64,000 bases of DNA, from assembly GCA_029861865.1 (NCBI GenBank), contig JAOTYL010000002.1, forward strand, positions 310,001-374,000, read 5' to 3'. The position numbers were made by a program, and so were the translations under genes. The number at the start of each line of letters is the position of its first letter. The stretch's first letter is position 1. The notes below the pieces were generated by a model, which was not told the origin of the DNA, made no database searches, and saw nothing but the letters and a program-made list of their open reading frames with translations. Below, one piece after another: positions 36,168 through 45,410 of this stretch. This DNA is from Myxococcales bacterium. GTDB lineage: Bacteria > Myxococcota_A > Polyangia > Polyangiales > Houyiibacteriaceae.

Positions 36168-37523
36168 GTGAGCGAACAGCTGCGGCGCGACTTCAACGAC
36201 AAGGGCATCCGGAAGGTCAGGGTTGGCGGCTTCGATATCGACGGAGTCCTGCGCGGCAAGTACATCAGCTTGGAAAAGTTCTGGTCGGCCCTGGACAAGG
36301 GCTTCGGGTTTTGCGACGTGATCTTCGGCTGGGACATCAACGACCAGCTGTACGACAATGCCAAGGTCACCGGCTGGGACACTGGCTATCCTGACGCGCT
36401 TGCCCGCATCGATACAGCGACGATGCGGGTCCTGCCTTACGCCCCAGATACTGCCGATTTCTTGGTCGACTTCTACACACCGGAGGGCCAACCCCATCCA
36501 GCGTGCCCTCGAGGCTTGCTCAAATCGATCAACCAAAGAGCCCTCGACGCCGGCTTTCGCGGCAAGTTTTCGGCCGAGTTCGAGTTTTGGGTGTTCCAGG
36601 AGACTCCAGAAACCCTGCACGAGAAGGGATTTCGCGACCTGCAGCCTTTGAGCCCCGGGATGTTTGGCTACTCTTGGTTGCGTCAGGGACAACACCAACT
36701 CCTGGTCGACGATATCTTGGACACGTGCGAGGCGTACGACATCGCCATCGAGGGCCTCCACCCCGAGACGGGTCCAGGCGTGTGGGAAGTCGCTCTACGA
36801 TACAATGACGTCGTGTCCGCAGCCGACAAAGCAGCGCTCTTCAAGACGACACTCAAACAGATCTGCGATCGCCACGGCTACTCGGTGACATTCATGGCGA
36901 AATGGAATCCCGACCTGCCGGGATCGAGCGGACACCTCCACCAAAGCCTTTGGGATGCGGGCGGTCAGATCAACCTGTTTGCTGCGGCCGGGAGTGACAC
37001 GCTGAGTGCAACGGGTCTTCACTACCTCGGTGGGTTGGTCACGTTGGCGCCTGAGCTCACCGCGCTCTACTCGCCGTTCGTCAACAGTTACAAACGGTAT
37101 GTACCCGGGGTCTGGGCTCCTCTCACCGCGTCTTGGGGGATCGAAAACCGCACTTGCGGGTCGAGGGTAATCCTGGGGCCAAGCGACCACGCCGCTCGCA
37201 TCGAGTTTCGGCAGACCGCGGCGGACATCAATCCATACATCGCCATGGCGACTTGTCTCGGCTCCGGGCTCTATGGTATCGCGCAAGAAACCGCCCCGCC
37301 CCGCATGACCTCGGGCGACGCAACCCAAGACCCAGACCCCTCGCTCGCCCTGCCCCCAACGCTCGAAGCCGCGGTCGGCCGGCTCCGCGAGAGTCAGGCA
37401 GTCCGAGATGTGCTTGGCGAAGATTTCATCGACCACTATATCCGCACCAGAGAATGGGAGTGTCGCGAGTATCGGAAGTCCGTGAGCGAATGGGAGCTCC
37501 AGCGCTACTTCGAGTCCGCATAG
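36168..37523 (+). CDS. Glutamine-synthetase-family protein
   Basis: 451 residues. The GTG start is preceded by the strong ribosome site GAGGAGG. Catalytic-fold motifs are KFSAEFEFWVF (metal-binding Glu), IEGLHPETGPGVWEVAL, NPDLPGSSGHLHQSLWD (ATP and glutamate site), YVPGVWAPLTASWGIENRTCG and ARIEFRQTAADINPYIAMA. The sequence resembles the GlnA-like/gamma-glutamyl-amine ligase branch more than a classical GlnA. The amine substrate is unknown. It leads a run of five closely spaced rightward genes with plsB-like, gpsA, an alcohol dehydrogenase and dciA. Confidence 0.88.
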   Translation: MSEQLRRDFNDKGIRKVRVGGFDIDGVLRGKYISLEKFWSALDKGFGFCDVIFGWDINDQLYDNAKVTGWDTGYPDALARIDTATMRVLPYAPDTADFLVDFYTPEGQPHPACPRGLLKSINQRALDAGFRGKFSAEFEFWVFQETPETLHEKGFRDLQPLSPGMFGYSWLRQGQHQLLVDDILDTCEAYDIAIEGLHPETGPGVWEVALRYNDVVSAADKAALFKTTLKQICDRHGYSVTFMAKWNPDLPGSSGHLHQSLWDAGGQINLFAAAGSDTLSATGLHYLGGLVTLAPELTALYSPFVNSYKRYVPGVWAPLTASWGIENRTCGSRVILGPSDHAARIEFRQTAADINPYIAMATCLGSGLYGIAQETAPPRMTSGDATQDPDPSLALPPTLEAAVGRLRESQAVRDVLGEDFIDHYIRTREWECREYRKSVSEWELQRYFESA

Positions 37524-37531
37524 AGGGGTAG

Positions 37532-39241
37532 ATGATGTTGAAACGCCTTTTTTCAGAACGCCCCCTCCGGTTACCTCACATCAGGCCGTACGTTCCGCGC
37601 CCGAGTGACCCCTCGATCTTCTGGTTCAACAGCGAGCGCGGCGACATCGTGTCGGACGTGGTCAATCGAATCTGCGTCGCGCACGAGACCGACCGTTCAC
37701 GGCTCGAGATGGCCCTCAACGATGCAGCGTTCCACGAGATTCGACGCCTCGAACAGCAACGCGACGAGGAAGCGCGAGACCGGCTCGGGTATTGGCGTTC
37801 GATGATCCGGCGCATCGGCAAGATGGACGACGCCGAACAGCGACAGGCGCTCCACACAATCGTGGCCAACATGGCCCACGACGTGGCTGGCAACTTCGAT
37901 CCCCGTGTTTACCGCTTCGCGCGCCAAGCGATACCGAGAATGGTCGCGGGGGTCATGGAGCCGCGGCGGTTCGCCAGCAGTTTCACGGCACCTCAGTCCG
38001 AGGTGCTCAGCCGAGTATTGCGCGTCCAGGGAGACATCGATCACCTCCAGTATCTTCAGTCCGAAGGGAGCCTCGTTTTCGTTCCCACTCACTCGTCGAA
38101 TCTCGACTCGATCGTGCTGGCGCAAGCGCTCGAGGTATCCGGATTACCCCCCGTCATATACGGAGCCGGCAAGAACCTCTTTACCAATCCGATCATCAGC
38201 TTCTTCATGCACAATCTCGGCGCGTATCGAGTTGACCGGCGTATCCGCGTTCGGCTCTACAAAGAGGTGCTGACGCTCTACTCCCAAGTGATGATCGAGC
38301 GAGGCTATCATTCGCTTTTCTTCCCCGGAGGCACGCGAAGCCGCTCTGGAATGATCGAGCGGCATCTAAAGCTCGGCTTGCTCGGCTCCGCTGTGGAAGC
38401 GTTCACGACCAATCGCGTGCGGCGCGTCCAACGACCGGTCTGGTTCGTCCCCACGACGATCAACTACGCCCTGGTGCTTGAAGCGGAGACGCTCATCCGA
38501 GATTGGCTCACAGAGGAGGGCCAAACCCGTTACATCATCGAAGACGACGAGTTCTCCCAGATCGATCGCTGGGTTGCGTTCTTCCGCAAGGTGGTCGGGA
38601 TGCGGGGCGCCTGCATCATTCGATTTGGTGAGCCAATCGACCCGTTCGGAAACGCGATCGACGAGAAGGGAGGATCGCTCAGCCCGGCAGGTCACAACAT
38701 CGACCCCGGTGGGTACGTAGAGAGACGTGGAACACCTGTCGTCGATCTATCTCGGGACGCCGCCTACACACGAGAGCTCGGAACCGTGCTCGCCGAGCGG
38801 TATGAACAGGACACGGTGTTGATGAGCACGCAGGTAGTCGCCCACGTCCTGTACCGTCATCTCGTACAGGCGACGCCCGGGATGGACCTTTTCGCGCGTA
38901 TGCGGCTCCGGAACGAAGTAAGCATCGATCGTGCGGTCGTCCACAAGGACCTCGGTGATGCCCGGGATAGGCTGCTCGCACTCGAAGCGAAGGGCCAAGT
39001 TCTGATCAGCGACGTCGTCCGCGAGGACTCGCCAGACCAGCTAATCGAAGCAGCCCTTCAGTTTTGGAGCGGTTACCACAACTCCACCGCCGCGAGCCTG
39101 GAGGCCGATCGCGTCCTACTCTGCGACCCGTCGCTGCTTCTCTACTATCAGAACAGATTGGTGCCCTTTGCCGATCGCATCGCCGACACCGAGCAGATGC
39201 AAGCCGCATGCGAGATCGAAGCACTAGGGGTTCACCGATGA
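37532..39241 (+). CDS. PlsB-like glycerol-3-phosphate acyltransferase
   Basis: 569 residues, beginning 8 bp after the preceding stop. The acyltransferase HxxxxD motif appears as PTHSSNLDSIV. Block II is IYGAGKNLFTNPIISFFMHNLGAYRVDRRIR and block III is LFFPGGTRSRSGMIE. A C-terminal region of about 200 residues has no membrane segment. It likely acylates glycerol-3-phosphate, in keeping with the gpsA gene that overlaps its stop by 4 bp and supplies that substrate. PlsB of E. coli is longer (about 807). Confidence 0.87.
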   Translation: MMLKRLFSERPLRLPHIRPYVPRPSDPSIFWFNSERGDIVSDVVNRICVAHETDRSRLEMALNDAAFHEIRRLEQQRDEEARDRLGYWRSMIRRIGKMDDAEQRQALHTIVANMAHDVAGNFDPRVYRFARQAIPRMVAGVMEPRRFASSFTAPQSEVLSRVLRVQGDIDHLQYLQSEGSLVFVPTHSSNLDSIVLAQALEVSGLPPVIYGAGKNLFTNPIISFFMHNLGAYRVDRRIRVRLYKEVLTLYSQVMIERGYHSLFFPGGTRSRSGMIERHLKLGLLGSAVEAFTTNRVRRVQRPVWFVPTTINYALVLEAETLIRDWLTEEGQTRYIIEDDEFSQIDRWVAFFRKVVGMRGACIIRFGEPIDPFGNAIDEKGGSLSPAGHNIDPGGYVERRGTPVVDLSRDAAYTRELGTVLAERYEQDTVLMSTQVVAHVLYRHLVQATPGMDLFARMRLRNEVSIDRAVVHKDLGDARDRLLALEAKGQVLISDVVREDSPDQLIEAALQFWSGYHNSTAASLEADRVLLCDPSLLLYYQNRLVPFADRIADTEQMQAACEIEALGVHR

Positions 39242-40173
39242 GCCTACAGGTCGGCGTGGTCGGCGCGGGCGGCTTTGGACAGGCGATCGCGCGTGCGGCC
39301 GCGCGGCAAGAGCACGACGTCGTGCTCTGGAGCCGACGAGAGCGATCCGTTCCAGAGTCGATCCGCGCGTCGACAAATATCGATGACATGAAAGATCGCG
39401 ACGTGATCTTTCTCGCGGCGCCTGCCCGGCACGCGACGAGTATTGCGGATCAGCTCGGGAAGGTAGTCGATGGTCGGCACTTGATCGTGCACGTGAGTCG
39501 CGGTCTCATCGGCGCGGAGCTCAAGACCATCACGACCGTGCTTCGCGAGCACACGGCGGCGCGGCGCCTTGGCGCCCTAGCCGGCCCTCTGGTCCCCAAT
39601 GCGCTTGCGGAGGGGCGACCGAGCGGTGCCATCCTCGGAACCATGTTTCCGGAGGTCACCGAGATGGTTCGAGAAGCGATCGGCGGCATGGAGCTTCGAA
39701 TCTACGACACGACCGACGTGTTAGGCGTACAACTGGCGAGCGCGACCGTCGGCTTCTTGACCGTGGTACTCGCATACGCGCAAGCGACTGGCGTCGAGCC
39801 AAGCACCCTAGCCGTCTTGGCGACCCGCGGGATGGTCGAGATCTCACGTATCGGTCAGGCGCTCGGTGCATCCGAGGAAACATTCATGGGGCTTGCCGGC
39901 CTCGGAGACTTGATCGCAGCGGTGGCCGGCGACGAGCGAGCCGAATCCCTCGTCGGTCGTGCGCTGGCACGCGGTGCAGAGCTCGCGAGCGCAGTCGCCG
40001 AAGCGGGCGCGTACGTCGAGGGCGTCGAAGTCGCCGAGCACATGATCGAACAGGCGCACCGGCTTGGCTTGCAGACTCCAATCTCCTCGGTCTTCGTCGA
40101 AATCTCCAATCGACGCATGACCCCCGAAGATGCGCTGCACGCTCTGATGGAGAGGCGTGTGGGCCCAGAATGA
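39238..40173 (+). CDS. gpsA: NAD(P)-dependent glycerol-3-phosphate dehydrogenase GpsA
   Basis: 311 residues from the ATG at 39238, which overlaps the plsB-like stop. Nucleotide-binding GVVGAGGFGQAIARAAARQ is at the N-terminus. RRLGALAGPLVPNALAEGRPSGAI and GLAGLGDLIAAVAGDERAESLVGRALARG are family motifs, though in GpsA the usual forms are LSGPSFA and GDLxxTCxSxxSRN. The divergence suggests a distinct branch. It would make glycerol-3-phosphate for phospholipid synthesis. It overlaps the next gene by 4 bp. Confidence 0.85.
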   Translation: MSLQVGVVGAGGFGQAIARAAARQEHDVVLWSRRERSVPESIRASTNIDDMKDRDVIFLAAPARHATSIADQLGKVVDGRHLIVHVSRGLIGAELKTITTVLREHTAARRLGALAGPLVPNALAEGRPSGAILGTMFPEVTEMVREAIGGMELRIYDTTDVLGVQLASATVGFLTVVLAYAQATGVEPSTLAVLATRGMVEISRIGQALGASEETFMGLAGLGDLIAAVAGDERAESLVGRALARGAELASAVAEAGAYVEGVEVAEHMIEQAHRLGLQTPISSVFVEISNRRMTPEDALHALMERRVGPE

Positions 40174-41345
40174 CGGATACTCAAGACCTGGTCTCGTGGA
40201 GCTTTCCGACCCGGATAGTCTTCGGAGAAGGCGCAGCGGAGCAGTGTGGCGTGGAGGCCGTCCGGCTCGGAGGCCAGCGGGCTCTATTAGTTGCCGACAA
40301 AGGCGTCAAAGCCGCAGGGTTGCTCGATCCGATTCGCAAGGCACTCGACGTAGCGGGGGTCGCTCATGAGTCAGTCCTCGACGTCTCGTCGAATCCGCTC
40401 GAATCTCAAGTGCTCGGCGCAGCACGCGAATACGATACCTTCAAGGCAGACATCGTCATCGGCGTCGGTGGCGGAAGCGTTCTCGACGTTGCCAAGCTCG
40501 TCCGGCTCGCCGTGACCCACCCCGAGCCACTAGCGCAATATGACGACGCCATCGGTGGAGGCGAAAACATCGTTGGCCCATTGCCACCAATGATCGCAAT
40601 CCCGACGACCGCTGGCACCGGTAGCGAAGTCGGCCGAAGTGGGGTCGTGACGATCCAAGCAACCAACCGTAAGACCGTCATTTTCTCGCCGCTGCTCATT
40701 CCCGATGCAGCGATTTTGGACGCGGCGATGACTCAGACGATGCCGCCTGCAATGACGGCGGCAACTGGAATGGACGCCCTCACGCACTGTGTGGAAGCCT
40801 ATTGTTCGGTGGGTGACCACCCGATGGCGGATGCGATAGCGCTCGGCGGGGTACGGCTGTGTCATAATTCGCTTCGCGCTGCCGTGGAGGATGGCAGGGA
40901 TCTACGCGCTCGCGGGGACATGCTGAAAGCCGCCATGATGGGCGCAGTCGCCTTTCAAAAAGGCCTCGGCGCTTGCCACTCGCTCGCGCATCCTCTCTCT
41001 GTCGAGTTCGGAATGCATCACGGCCTCGCCAACGCGATCTGTCTGCCCGCCGTGCTAGACTTCAACCGAAGCGCCATCCCCGATCGCATCGCCGAGATCG
41101 CAAGACAGCTCGGCGTGCGAAGCGATGATCCCGACACGCTGTCTTTCGAGTGCGCCGGCGCGGTTCGAGCGTTGCGAGGTGCGATTGGGCTTCCCTCGGA
41201 TCTGAGCTCCCAGGGCATCGAGGAGAGCGACCTACCACGGCTCGCCGCATTGGCGAATGCAGACTCGTGTCACAAGCAAAACCCACGGAGTTGCTCGCAG
41301 GACGACCTGCTCGCGCTCTACAAGGCCTGTTTCGATGATTCGTAA
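40170..41345 (+). CDS. Iron-containing alcohol dehydrogenase
   Basis: 391 residues. NAD-binding GVGGGSVLDVAKL, then TTAGTGSEVGRSGVVT, and metal-site motifs MDALTHCVEAY, GACHSLAHPLSVEFGMHHGLANAICLP with the conserved histidines. This is the group III Fe-ADH family, which covers alcohol, butanol, lactaldehyde and 1,3-propanediol dehydrogenases. The substrate is unknown. The start overlaps gpsA by 4 bp and the stop overlaps dciA by 11 bp. Confidence 0.93.
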   Translation: MTDTQDLVSWSFPTRIVFGEGAAEQCGVEAVRLGGQRALLVADKGVKAAGLLDPIRKALDVAGVAHESVLDVSSNPLESQVLGAAREYDTFKADIVIGVGGGSVLDVAKLVRLAVTHPEPLAQYDDAIGGGENIVGPLPPMIAIPTTAGTGSEVGRSGVVTIQATNRKTVIFSPLLIPDAAILDAAMTQTMPPAMTAATGMDALTHCVEAYCSVGDHPMADAIALGGVRLCHNSLRAAVEDGRDLRARGDMLKAAMMGAVAFQKGLGACHSLAHPLSVEFGMHHGLANAICLPAVLDFNRSAIPDRIAEIARQLGVRSDDPDTLSFECAGAVRALRGAIGLPSDLSSQGIEESDLPRLAALANADSCHKQNPRSCSQDDLLALYKACFDDS

Positions 41346-41811
41346 GCGGCGCAAAGGAAAGCTCGAATCGTTGGGGAAGGTCCTCCAAAGCGTCTACCCA
41401 GCGCCTGACCAACTCGAAGCCGCGAAAGCGTTCGCCTGGTGGAGCCGGTCCGTCCCGCCGCGCGTCCTCGAGCACGCGCGGCCGGTCAAGGTTTTTCATG
41501 GCGTCTTGATCGTACATGTCAGCTCATCGGTCTGGGCCAACGAGCTACACTACCTCGCCGAAGATCTTCTTCAACAGATCCGCGCGCAGGTGCCTGACAG
41601 TGGAGTCAAGAAGCTACGCTTCAAAGTAGGCCCTCTCCCGGACCTTCCAAAGCGCGCGCGACCAACACCGCCAGCTCCCGAGCCCGTCCGACTCGCCGCA
41701 CTTCCCGAGGACTTAGGTCGTGCACTGAGCCGAATCCACGACGACGACCTCCGACAGACCATCACCGAAGCCGCCACCACCAGCCTCGCCCGCAACCGCA
41801 ACAAACCCTAG
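41335..41811 (+). CDS. dciA: DciA-like (DUF721) protein
   Basis: 158 residues from the ATG at 41335. The DUF721 domain spans about 8-95: LESLGKVLQSVYPAPDQLEAAKAFAWWSRSVPPRVLEHARPVKVFHGVLIVHVSSSVWANELHYLAEDLLQQI with its conserved W. DciA recruits the replicative helicase DnaB in bacteria without DnaC. A Pro-rich stretch and a helical tail follow. Its stop codon is the first triplet of intergenic repeat copy B. Confidence 0.87.
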   Translation: MIRKRRKGKLESLGKVLQSVYPAPDQLEAAKAFAWWSRSVPPRVLEHARPVKVFHGVLIVHVSSSVWANELHYLAEDLLQQIRAQVPDSGVKKLRFKVGPLPDLPKRARPTPPAPEPVRLAALPEDLGRALSRIHDDDLRQTITEAATTSLARNRNKP

Positions 41812-41866
41812 GCGATAGCGTGGGGGCGGTGGGGCGGGACAGACTGCCGGGCCGCAGGCCCGACCG
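41809..41866 (+). repeat. G-rich intergenic repeat with stem-loop, copy B
   Basis: The element begins with the dciA stop codon. Its first 32 bases are identical to those of copy C at 51584-51615. It holds the 19-base G-rich core (41822-41840) and the dyad CGGGCC-GCA-GGCCCG, a stem two pairs longer than in the other copies. An A8 run follows at 41872. It lies between convergent genes dciA and the XRE regulator. Confidence 0.8.
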
Positions 41867-41890
41867 GGATCAAAAAAAAGGGCCGTTCGC

Positions 41891-42214
41891 CTACCCGTGG
41901 GCTCTTGCCGAGCGAATCATCGTTTCCAAGATCACTCCGGCATCTTCGGACTCGAGGCGCGCGCAGATGTCTTCCGGCAGCGGCAGCGTGACCGCTCGCA
42001 TGCGCGTTTCGGTCAGGTAGGAGAGGCTAACGCCGAGCTCGCTCGCGATCCGGCGTATCAGGTCGACCCCTGGGTCGGCGACCTCACCGCTTTCGAGCCG
42101 GGCGATCGTCCTCCGAGAAACGCCGACGCGCTCGGCGAGCTCGTGTTGACCGATCCGGTTCCGGAGCTCCCTGAGAATCGGCAGGTTGGCGGAAATGACA
42201 TCAATACTGGCCAT
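41891..42214 (-). CDS. XRE-family helix-turn-helix regulator
   Basis: 107 residues. The HTH spans about 10-65: LPILRELRNRIGQHELAERVGVSRRTIARLESGEVADPGVDLIRRIASELGVSLSYL, a typical Cro/CI fold. A short C-terminal tail (about 70-107) includes LPEDICARLESEDAGVILETMI. It lies 40 bp downstream of trpA on the same strand and may have its own promoter that overlaps a palindrome at its start. A link to tryptophan control is only suggested by the position. Confidence 0.9.
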   Translation of the reverse strand: MASIDVISANLPILRELRNRIGQHELAERVGVSRRTIARLESGEVADPGVDLIRRIASELGVSLSYLTETRMRAVTLPLPEDICARLESEDAGVILETMIRSARAHG

Positions 42215-42219
42215 GAAAA

Positions 42220-42231
42220 GACAATATCGTC
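42220..42231. promoter_or_regulatory. Candidate operator palindrome before the XRE gene
   Basis: GACAATATCGTC is an inverted repeat with 10 of 12 matching positions. It sits 5 bp before the XRE start codon, over the predicted -10 box. XRE regulators often bind such sites to control themselves. The site is predicted, and no other copy was looked for systematically. Confidence 0.35.
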
Positions 42232-42249
42232 ATCTGTATGGCCCTGCAA
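42221..42249 (-). promoter_or_regulatory. Candidate promoter for a leaderless XRE transcript
   Basis: Reading leftward, TTGCAG (42249-42244) and TATTGT (42226-42221) are 17 bp apart. The expected transcription start, 7 bases further, falls on the A of the ATG at 42214. No ribosome site precedes that ATG, which fits a leaderless mRNA. The hexamers are only moderate matches. Confidence 0.35.
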
Positions 42250-42254
42250 GGACA

Positions 42255-43055
42255 TCATTGTCTGACGGTCCCGGACGCTAGCTCGGCGACGAGCGTTCGC
42301 ACGGTGGACAGGGCAGCCGTCGCGCTTTCAGCCTCTTCGACCAAACGAACGACGGCGCTGCCAACGACGACCCCATCGACATGAGGCGCCACGGTCGCGA
42401 TGTCTTCTTTGGTCTTCACCCCGAACCCGATCGCGATCGGCCGGCCGAGCTCTCGCTGCAGAGCCCCTGCGCGCTCGGAGGCGCTTGCGAGATCGGTCGC
42501 CTTGGAGCCCGTGACGCCCGTCATGGACACATAGTAGATGAAGGAAGTGGCCGCGGCAGCTGCCTTTGCCACGCGCTCTCGGTCGCTGGTCGGCGCGATG
42601 AGCGGGACGAAATCGAGACCCTTCGCAATCGCAGGCCGCCGTAAGCCGTCGCTTTCCTCCGGAGGCAAGTCGACCACGAGAAATCCGTCCGCGCCCCGGG
42701 CCGCAGCGTCTTCGACTACCTTCTGCTCTCCATACGACAGAATCGGGTTGTAGTAGCCAAAGAGCAGAATCGGCACGTCCGTACGCCGACGAATCGCGCT
42801 CACGGTGTCTAGTACTTTCGCAAGCGTCGTCCCAGCTGCAAGGGACCGCTCGCTCGCTCGCTGAATCGCGGGCCCGTCCGCCGTCGGGTCACTGAATGGG
42901 ATGCCGAGCTCGATGACGTCGGCTCCGGATTCGGCCGCGGCAACGACGAGATCTTCAGTCGTGCGAAGATCCGGATCCCCGGCACACAGATAGATCACCA
43001 GAGCAGCCCGGTTCTCTTTCTTCGCCTTCGCGAAGGCGTCAGCGATGCGACCCAC
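42255..43055 (-). CDS. trpA: Tryptophan synthase alpha subunit TrpA
   Basis: 266 residues from the GTG at 43055. It lies 9 bases downstream of AGGAG and 5 bp beyond the trpB stop, and gives the usual TrpA length. Motifs: ALVIYLCAGDPDLRTT, VIELGIPFSDPTADGPAIQRAS (catalytic Asp region), GYYNPILSYG and YYVSMTGVTG. TrpA releases indole from indole-3-glycerol phosphate for TrpB. It is directly downstream of trpB. Confidence 0.96.
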   Translation of the reverse strand: MGRIADAFAKAKKENRAALVIYLCAGDPDLRTTEDLVVAAAESGADVIELGIPFSDPTADGPAIQRASERSLAAGTTLAKVLDTVSAIRRRTDVPILLFGYYNPILSYGEQKVVEDAAARGADGFLVVDLPPEESDGLRRPAIAKGLDFVPLIAPTSDRERVAKAAAAATSFIYYVSMTGVTGSKATDLASASERAGALQRELGRPIAIGFGVKTKEDIATVAPHVDGVVVGSAVVRLVEEAESATAALSTVRTLVAELASGTVRQ

Positions 43056-43060
43056 GAAAC

Positions 43061-44251
43061 TCAGCTCCTGCTTTTCAACTGTGCCAACACGGTGTCGAGG
43101 TCTTTGTCGCCTCGCCCTGAGAGACACACCAAAATGTCCGCGTCGTCTCCTAGCTCCTCGACCACTACCGGAAGATAGGCAAACGCATGGCTGGTCTCGA
43201 GCGCAGGGATGATCCCCTCCGTTCGGCAGAGTTGCTGGAACGCATCGAGCGCTTGCGCATCAGTGACAGCGCCGTAAGTCGCGCGCCCGGTGTCTTTGAG
43301 CCACGCGTGCTCAGGGCCCACGCCGGGGTAGTCGAGGCCCGCACTGATCGAGTGCGCCTCTTGGATCTGCCCGTCGGCCGTTTGAAGCACATAGCTCTTG
43401 GAGCCGTGAAGAACTCCGACACCTCCAGCACAAAGCGGTGCCGCATGCCGCCCCGTGGTGACGCCCTCCCCGGCAGCTTCCACACCGATGAGCCGCACCG
43501 ACTCGTCGTCTACGAACCCTGCGAAGATCCCCATCGCGTTCGAGCCGCCACCGACGCAAGCGACCACCGCATCGGGAAGCTTTCCGGCTTGCTCGATCAT
43601 CTGCGCGCGGGCTTCTTTTCCGATCACCGCCTGAAAGTCACGAACGATCAAAGGATACGGATGTGGACCCGCAACCGACCCCACGCAGTAATGGGTCGTC
43701 CGAACGTTGGTTACCCAGTCTCGCAGCGCCTCGTTCATCGCATCCTTGAGGGTCGCTGACCCGGACTTCACCGAGTGAACCTTCGCACCGAGGAGCTCCA
43801 TCCGCCGAACGTTGGGAGCCTGCCGTCGCACGTCCTCGGCCCCCATGTACACTTCGCAGGGGAGCCCCATCAGCGCGCACGACGTGGCGGTCGCGACGCC
43901 GTGCTGGCCAGCGCCGGTCTCCGCGATGATGCGGGTCTTGCCCATGCGTTTTGCCAGGAGGATTTGGCCGATGGTGTTGTTCACCTTGTGCGCCCCCGTG
44001 TGGCACAGGTCCTCGCGCTTCAACCAAATGCGTGACCCCACCTCCTCGCTGAGCCGGGATGCGAAATACGTGGGCGTTGGGCGTCCTGCGTAGTGGTGAA
44101 GCAACGAGTCGAGCTCGGCTTGAAACTCCGGATCGCGCTGCGACTCTTCGTAAGCATGCGTAAGCTCGTCGAGCGCCGGCATGAGCGTCTCCGCCACATA
44201 CCGCCCGCCATAAGGCCCGTAACGCCCAGGAGCTGGTTCAGGGGTTTGCAT
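43061..44251 (-). CDS. trpB: Tryptophan synthase beta subunit TrpB
   Basis: 396 residues from the ATG at 44251, matching the conserved N-terminus [18 protein letters not shown]. The frame stays open about 60 codons upstream without family similarity. PLP lysine motif: [22 protein letters not shown]; also [13 protein letters not shown] and [12 protein letters not shown]. It joins indole to serine. The genes for the earlier steps (trpE, G, D, C) are not adjacent, and trpF is 3.7 kb away. Confidence 0.96.
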   Translation of the reverse strand: MQTPEPAPGRYGPYGGRYVAETLMPALDELTHAYEESQRDPEFQAELDSLLHHYAGRPTPTYFASRLSEEVGSRIWLKREDLCHTGAHKVNNTIGQILLAKRMGKTRIIAETGAGQHGVATATSCALMGLPCEVYMGAEDVRRQAPNVRRMELLGAKVHSVKSGSATLKDAMNEALRDWVTNVRTTHYCVGSVAGPHPYPLIVRDFQAVIGKEARAQMIEQAGKLPDAVVACVGGGSNAMGIFAGFVDDESVRLIGVEAAGEGVTTGRHAAPLCAGGVGVLHGSKSYVLQTADGQIQEAHSISAGLDYPGVGPEHAWLKDTGRATYGAVTDAQALDAFQQLCRTEGIIPALETSHAFAYLPVVVEELGDDADILVCLSGRGDKDLDTVLAQLKSRS

Positions 44252-44465
44252 GAGGCGCAGAACGTAGCGCAGGAGCGGCGCGAGCGCATCTTGGACAGTG
44301 TCAGCCGAGAGCGTTTTGGCCAAACTTCGCCTCCGCTCAAAGCGCAGCACCCGGTTCCAAGTCGTCCCGATCCCCCATCCTGTGGGTGGTCTTCCCGTGC
44401 GCCTTCGCGAAGTGCGCAGCATGTAGCGTAGATGCAAGCCTCCGTGCCCAGAAGCTCGGGGACCA
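44252..44465. other. Gap between the SDR gene and trpB, no gene seen
   Basis: This 214-bp stretch, the longest gene-free gap in the window, precedes trpB in its reading direction. The trpB frame stays open through much of it, with two tryptophan codons, but there is no leader-peptide stop, T-box or clear attenuator hairpin. No confident promoter was seen. Confidence 0.6.
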
Positions 44466-45245
44466 CTACGTTTGGTTCAGCCACTTCGTGAGCTTGCGCA
44501 CCACCGCCCTCGGGCCGAAGCGGACGCTGAAGGCCGAGAGCCGGTTCATGAACCCCTCGATGGCCACGACCTTGCCCTTCATCATCGACCGGTAGGCGTG
44601 GCGCGCCACCTTGTCTGCCGGCGCAGCACCGAGCTTGAACAAGAGGCTTTTCGCATTCCCAGCGGTGTCGGCAAAGTTGGTGGCGGTCGCCCCGGGACAG
44701 TGGACGGTCACGGTCACCCCTGACTCCTTGACTTCTTCGGCAACGCCTTCTGAAAAAAGGATCACGAAGGACTTGGTCGCGTAGTACACAGACATGTCTG
44801 GGCCCGGTTGAAAGCCCGCGGTCGACGAGATGTTGAGAATCCGGCCCTTTTTGCGAGCCAGCATGCCCTCTAGAGCCAAGTGGGTGAGGGCGACGACCGC
44901 ATCGATGTTCACGCGCAGCATTTCCATCTGTCCGGTGAGCGGAAGAGCGGCAAACGCGCCCGTTGCTCCGAAGCCGGCGTTGTTCACGAGGTAGTCGAGC
45001 TGCAAGCCTCTAGTTTCCAGCGATTCGAAGATCTCGACGGGGGCTGACGGCTTCGTGAGGTCAGCTGGAAGGACGTGCGCCGTGATTTGATATTGGGCTT
45101 CCAACTCGCCCGCCAAAGCTCGCAACTTGTCCTCACTCCGGGCCACCAGAACGAGGTCACGACCGTCCGCGGCAAAGATCTTCGCGAGCTCTTTGCCGAT
45201 GCCCATCGACGCACCGGTTACCAAAGCGACCTCTCTATTGCCCAT
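44466..45245 (-). CDS. Short-chain dehydrogenase/reductase
   Basis: 259 residues from the ATG at 45245, with GGAG closely upstream. Rossmann motif [57 protein letters not shown] with catalytic Ser, Tyr and Lys, and [13 protein letters not shown]. It resembles SDRs of the DltE/YqjQ-like class. Substrate and cofactor preference are not evident. It is divergent from the GMC-subunit gene and precedes trpB by 214 bp. Confidence 0.92.
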   Translation of the reverse strand: MGNREVALVTGASMGIGKELAKIFAADGRDLVLVARSEDKLRALAGELEAQYQITAHVLPADLTKPSAPVEIFESLETRGLQLDYLVNNAGFGATGAFAALPLTGQMEMLRVNIDAVVALTHLALEGMLARKKGRILNISSTAGFQPGPDMSVYYATKSFVILFSEGVAEEVKESGVTVTVHCPGATATNFADTAGNAKSLLFKLGAAPADKVARHAYRSMMKGKVVAIEGFMNRLSAFSVRFGPRAVVRKLTKWLNQT

Positions 45246-45362
45246 TGGATCTCCTCTCACGATTCGGCCGGCTGCCGAGCCGAATCGCCGGCCATTATCT
45301 CCGAAATGCGACGCAATGGTAGATGTTTCCCGAGACCTTCAAGTGCAAACTAGGCGGTTCCG

Positions 45363-45391
45363 TGGCAACCCCCGAGCTAAGTCGGTATAGT
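45363..45391 (+). promoter_or_regulatory. Candidate promoter for the GMC dehydrogenase operon
   Basis: The -10-like TATAGT (45386-45391) matches the consensus at five of six positions. A weaker -35-like TGGCAA (45363-45368) lies 17 bp upstream. The start codon at 45411 would give a leader of about 13 bases. The site is in the divergent gap with the SDR gene. Confidence 0.35.
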
Positions 45392-45410
45392 CCCGCTCGG
45401 GTAGCGATTC

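Noticed and set aside
44252-44437. In-frame extension before trpB with two Trp codons, considered as a leader peptide
   Set aside because: It has no stop codon before trpB, lacks tandem Trp codons, and shows no alternative hairpins.
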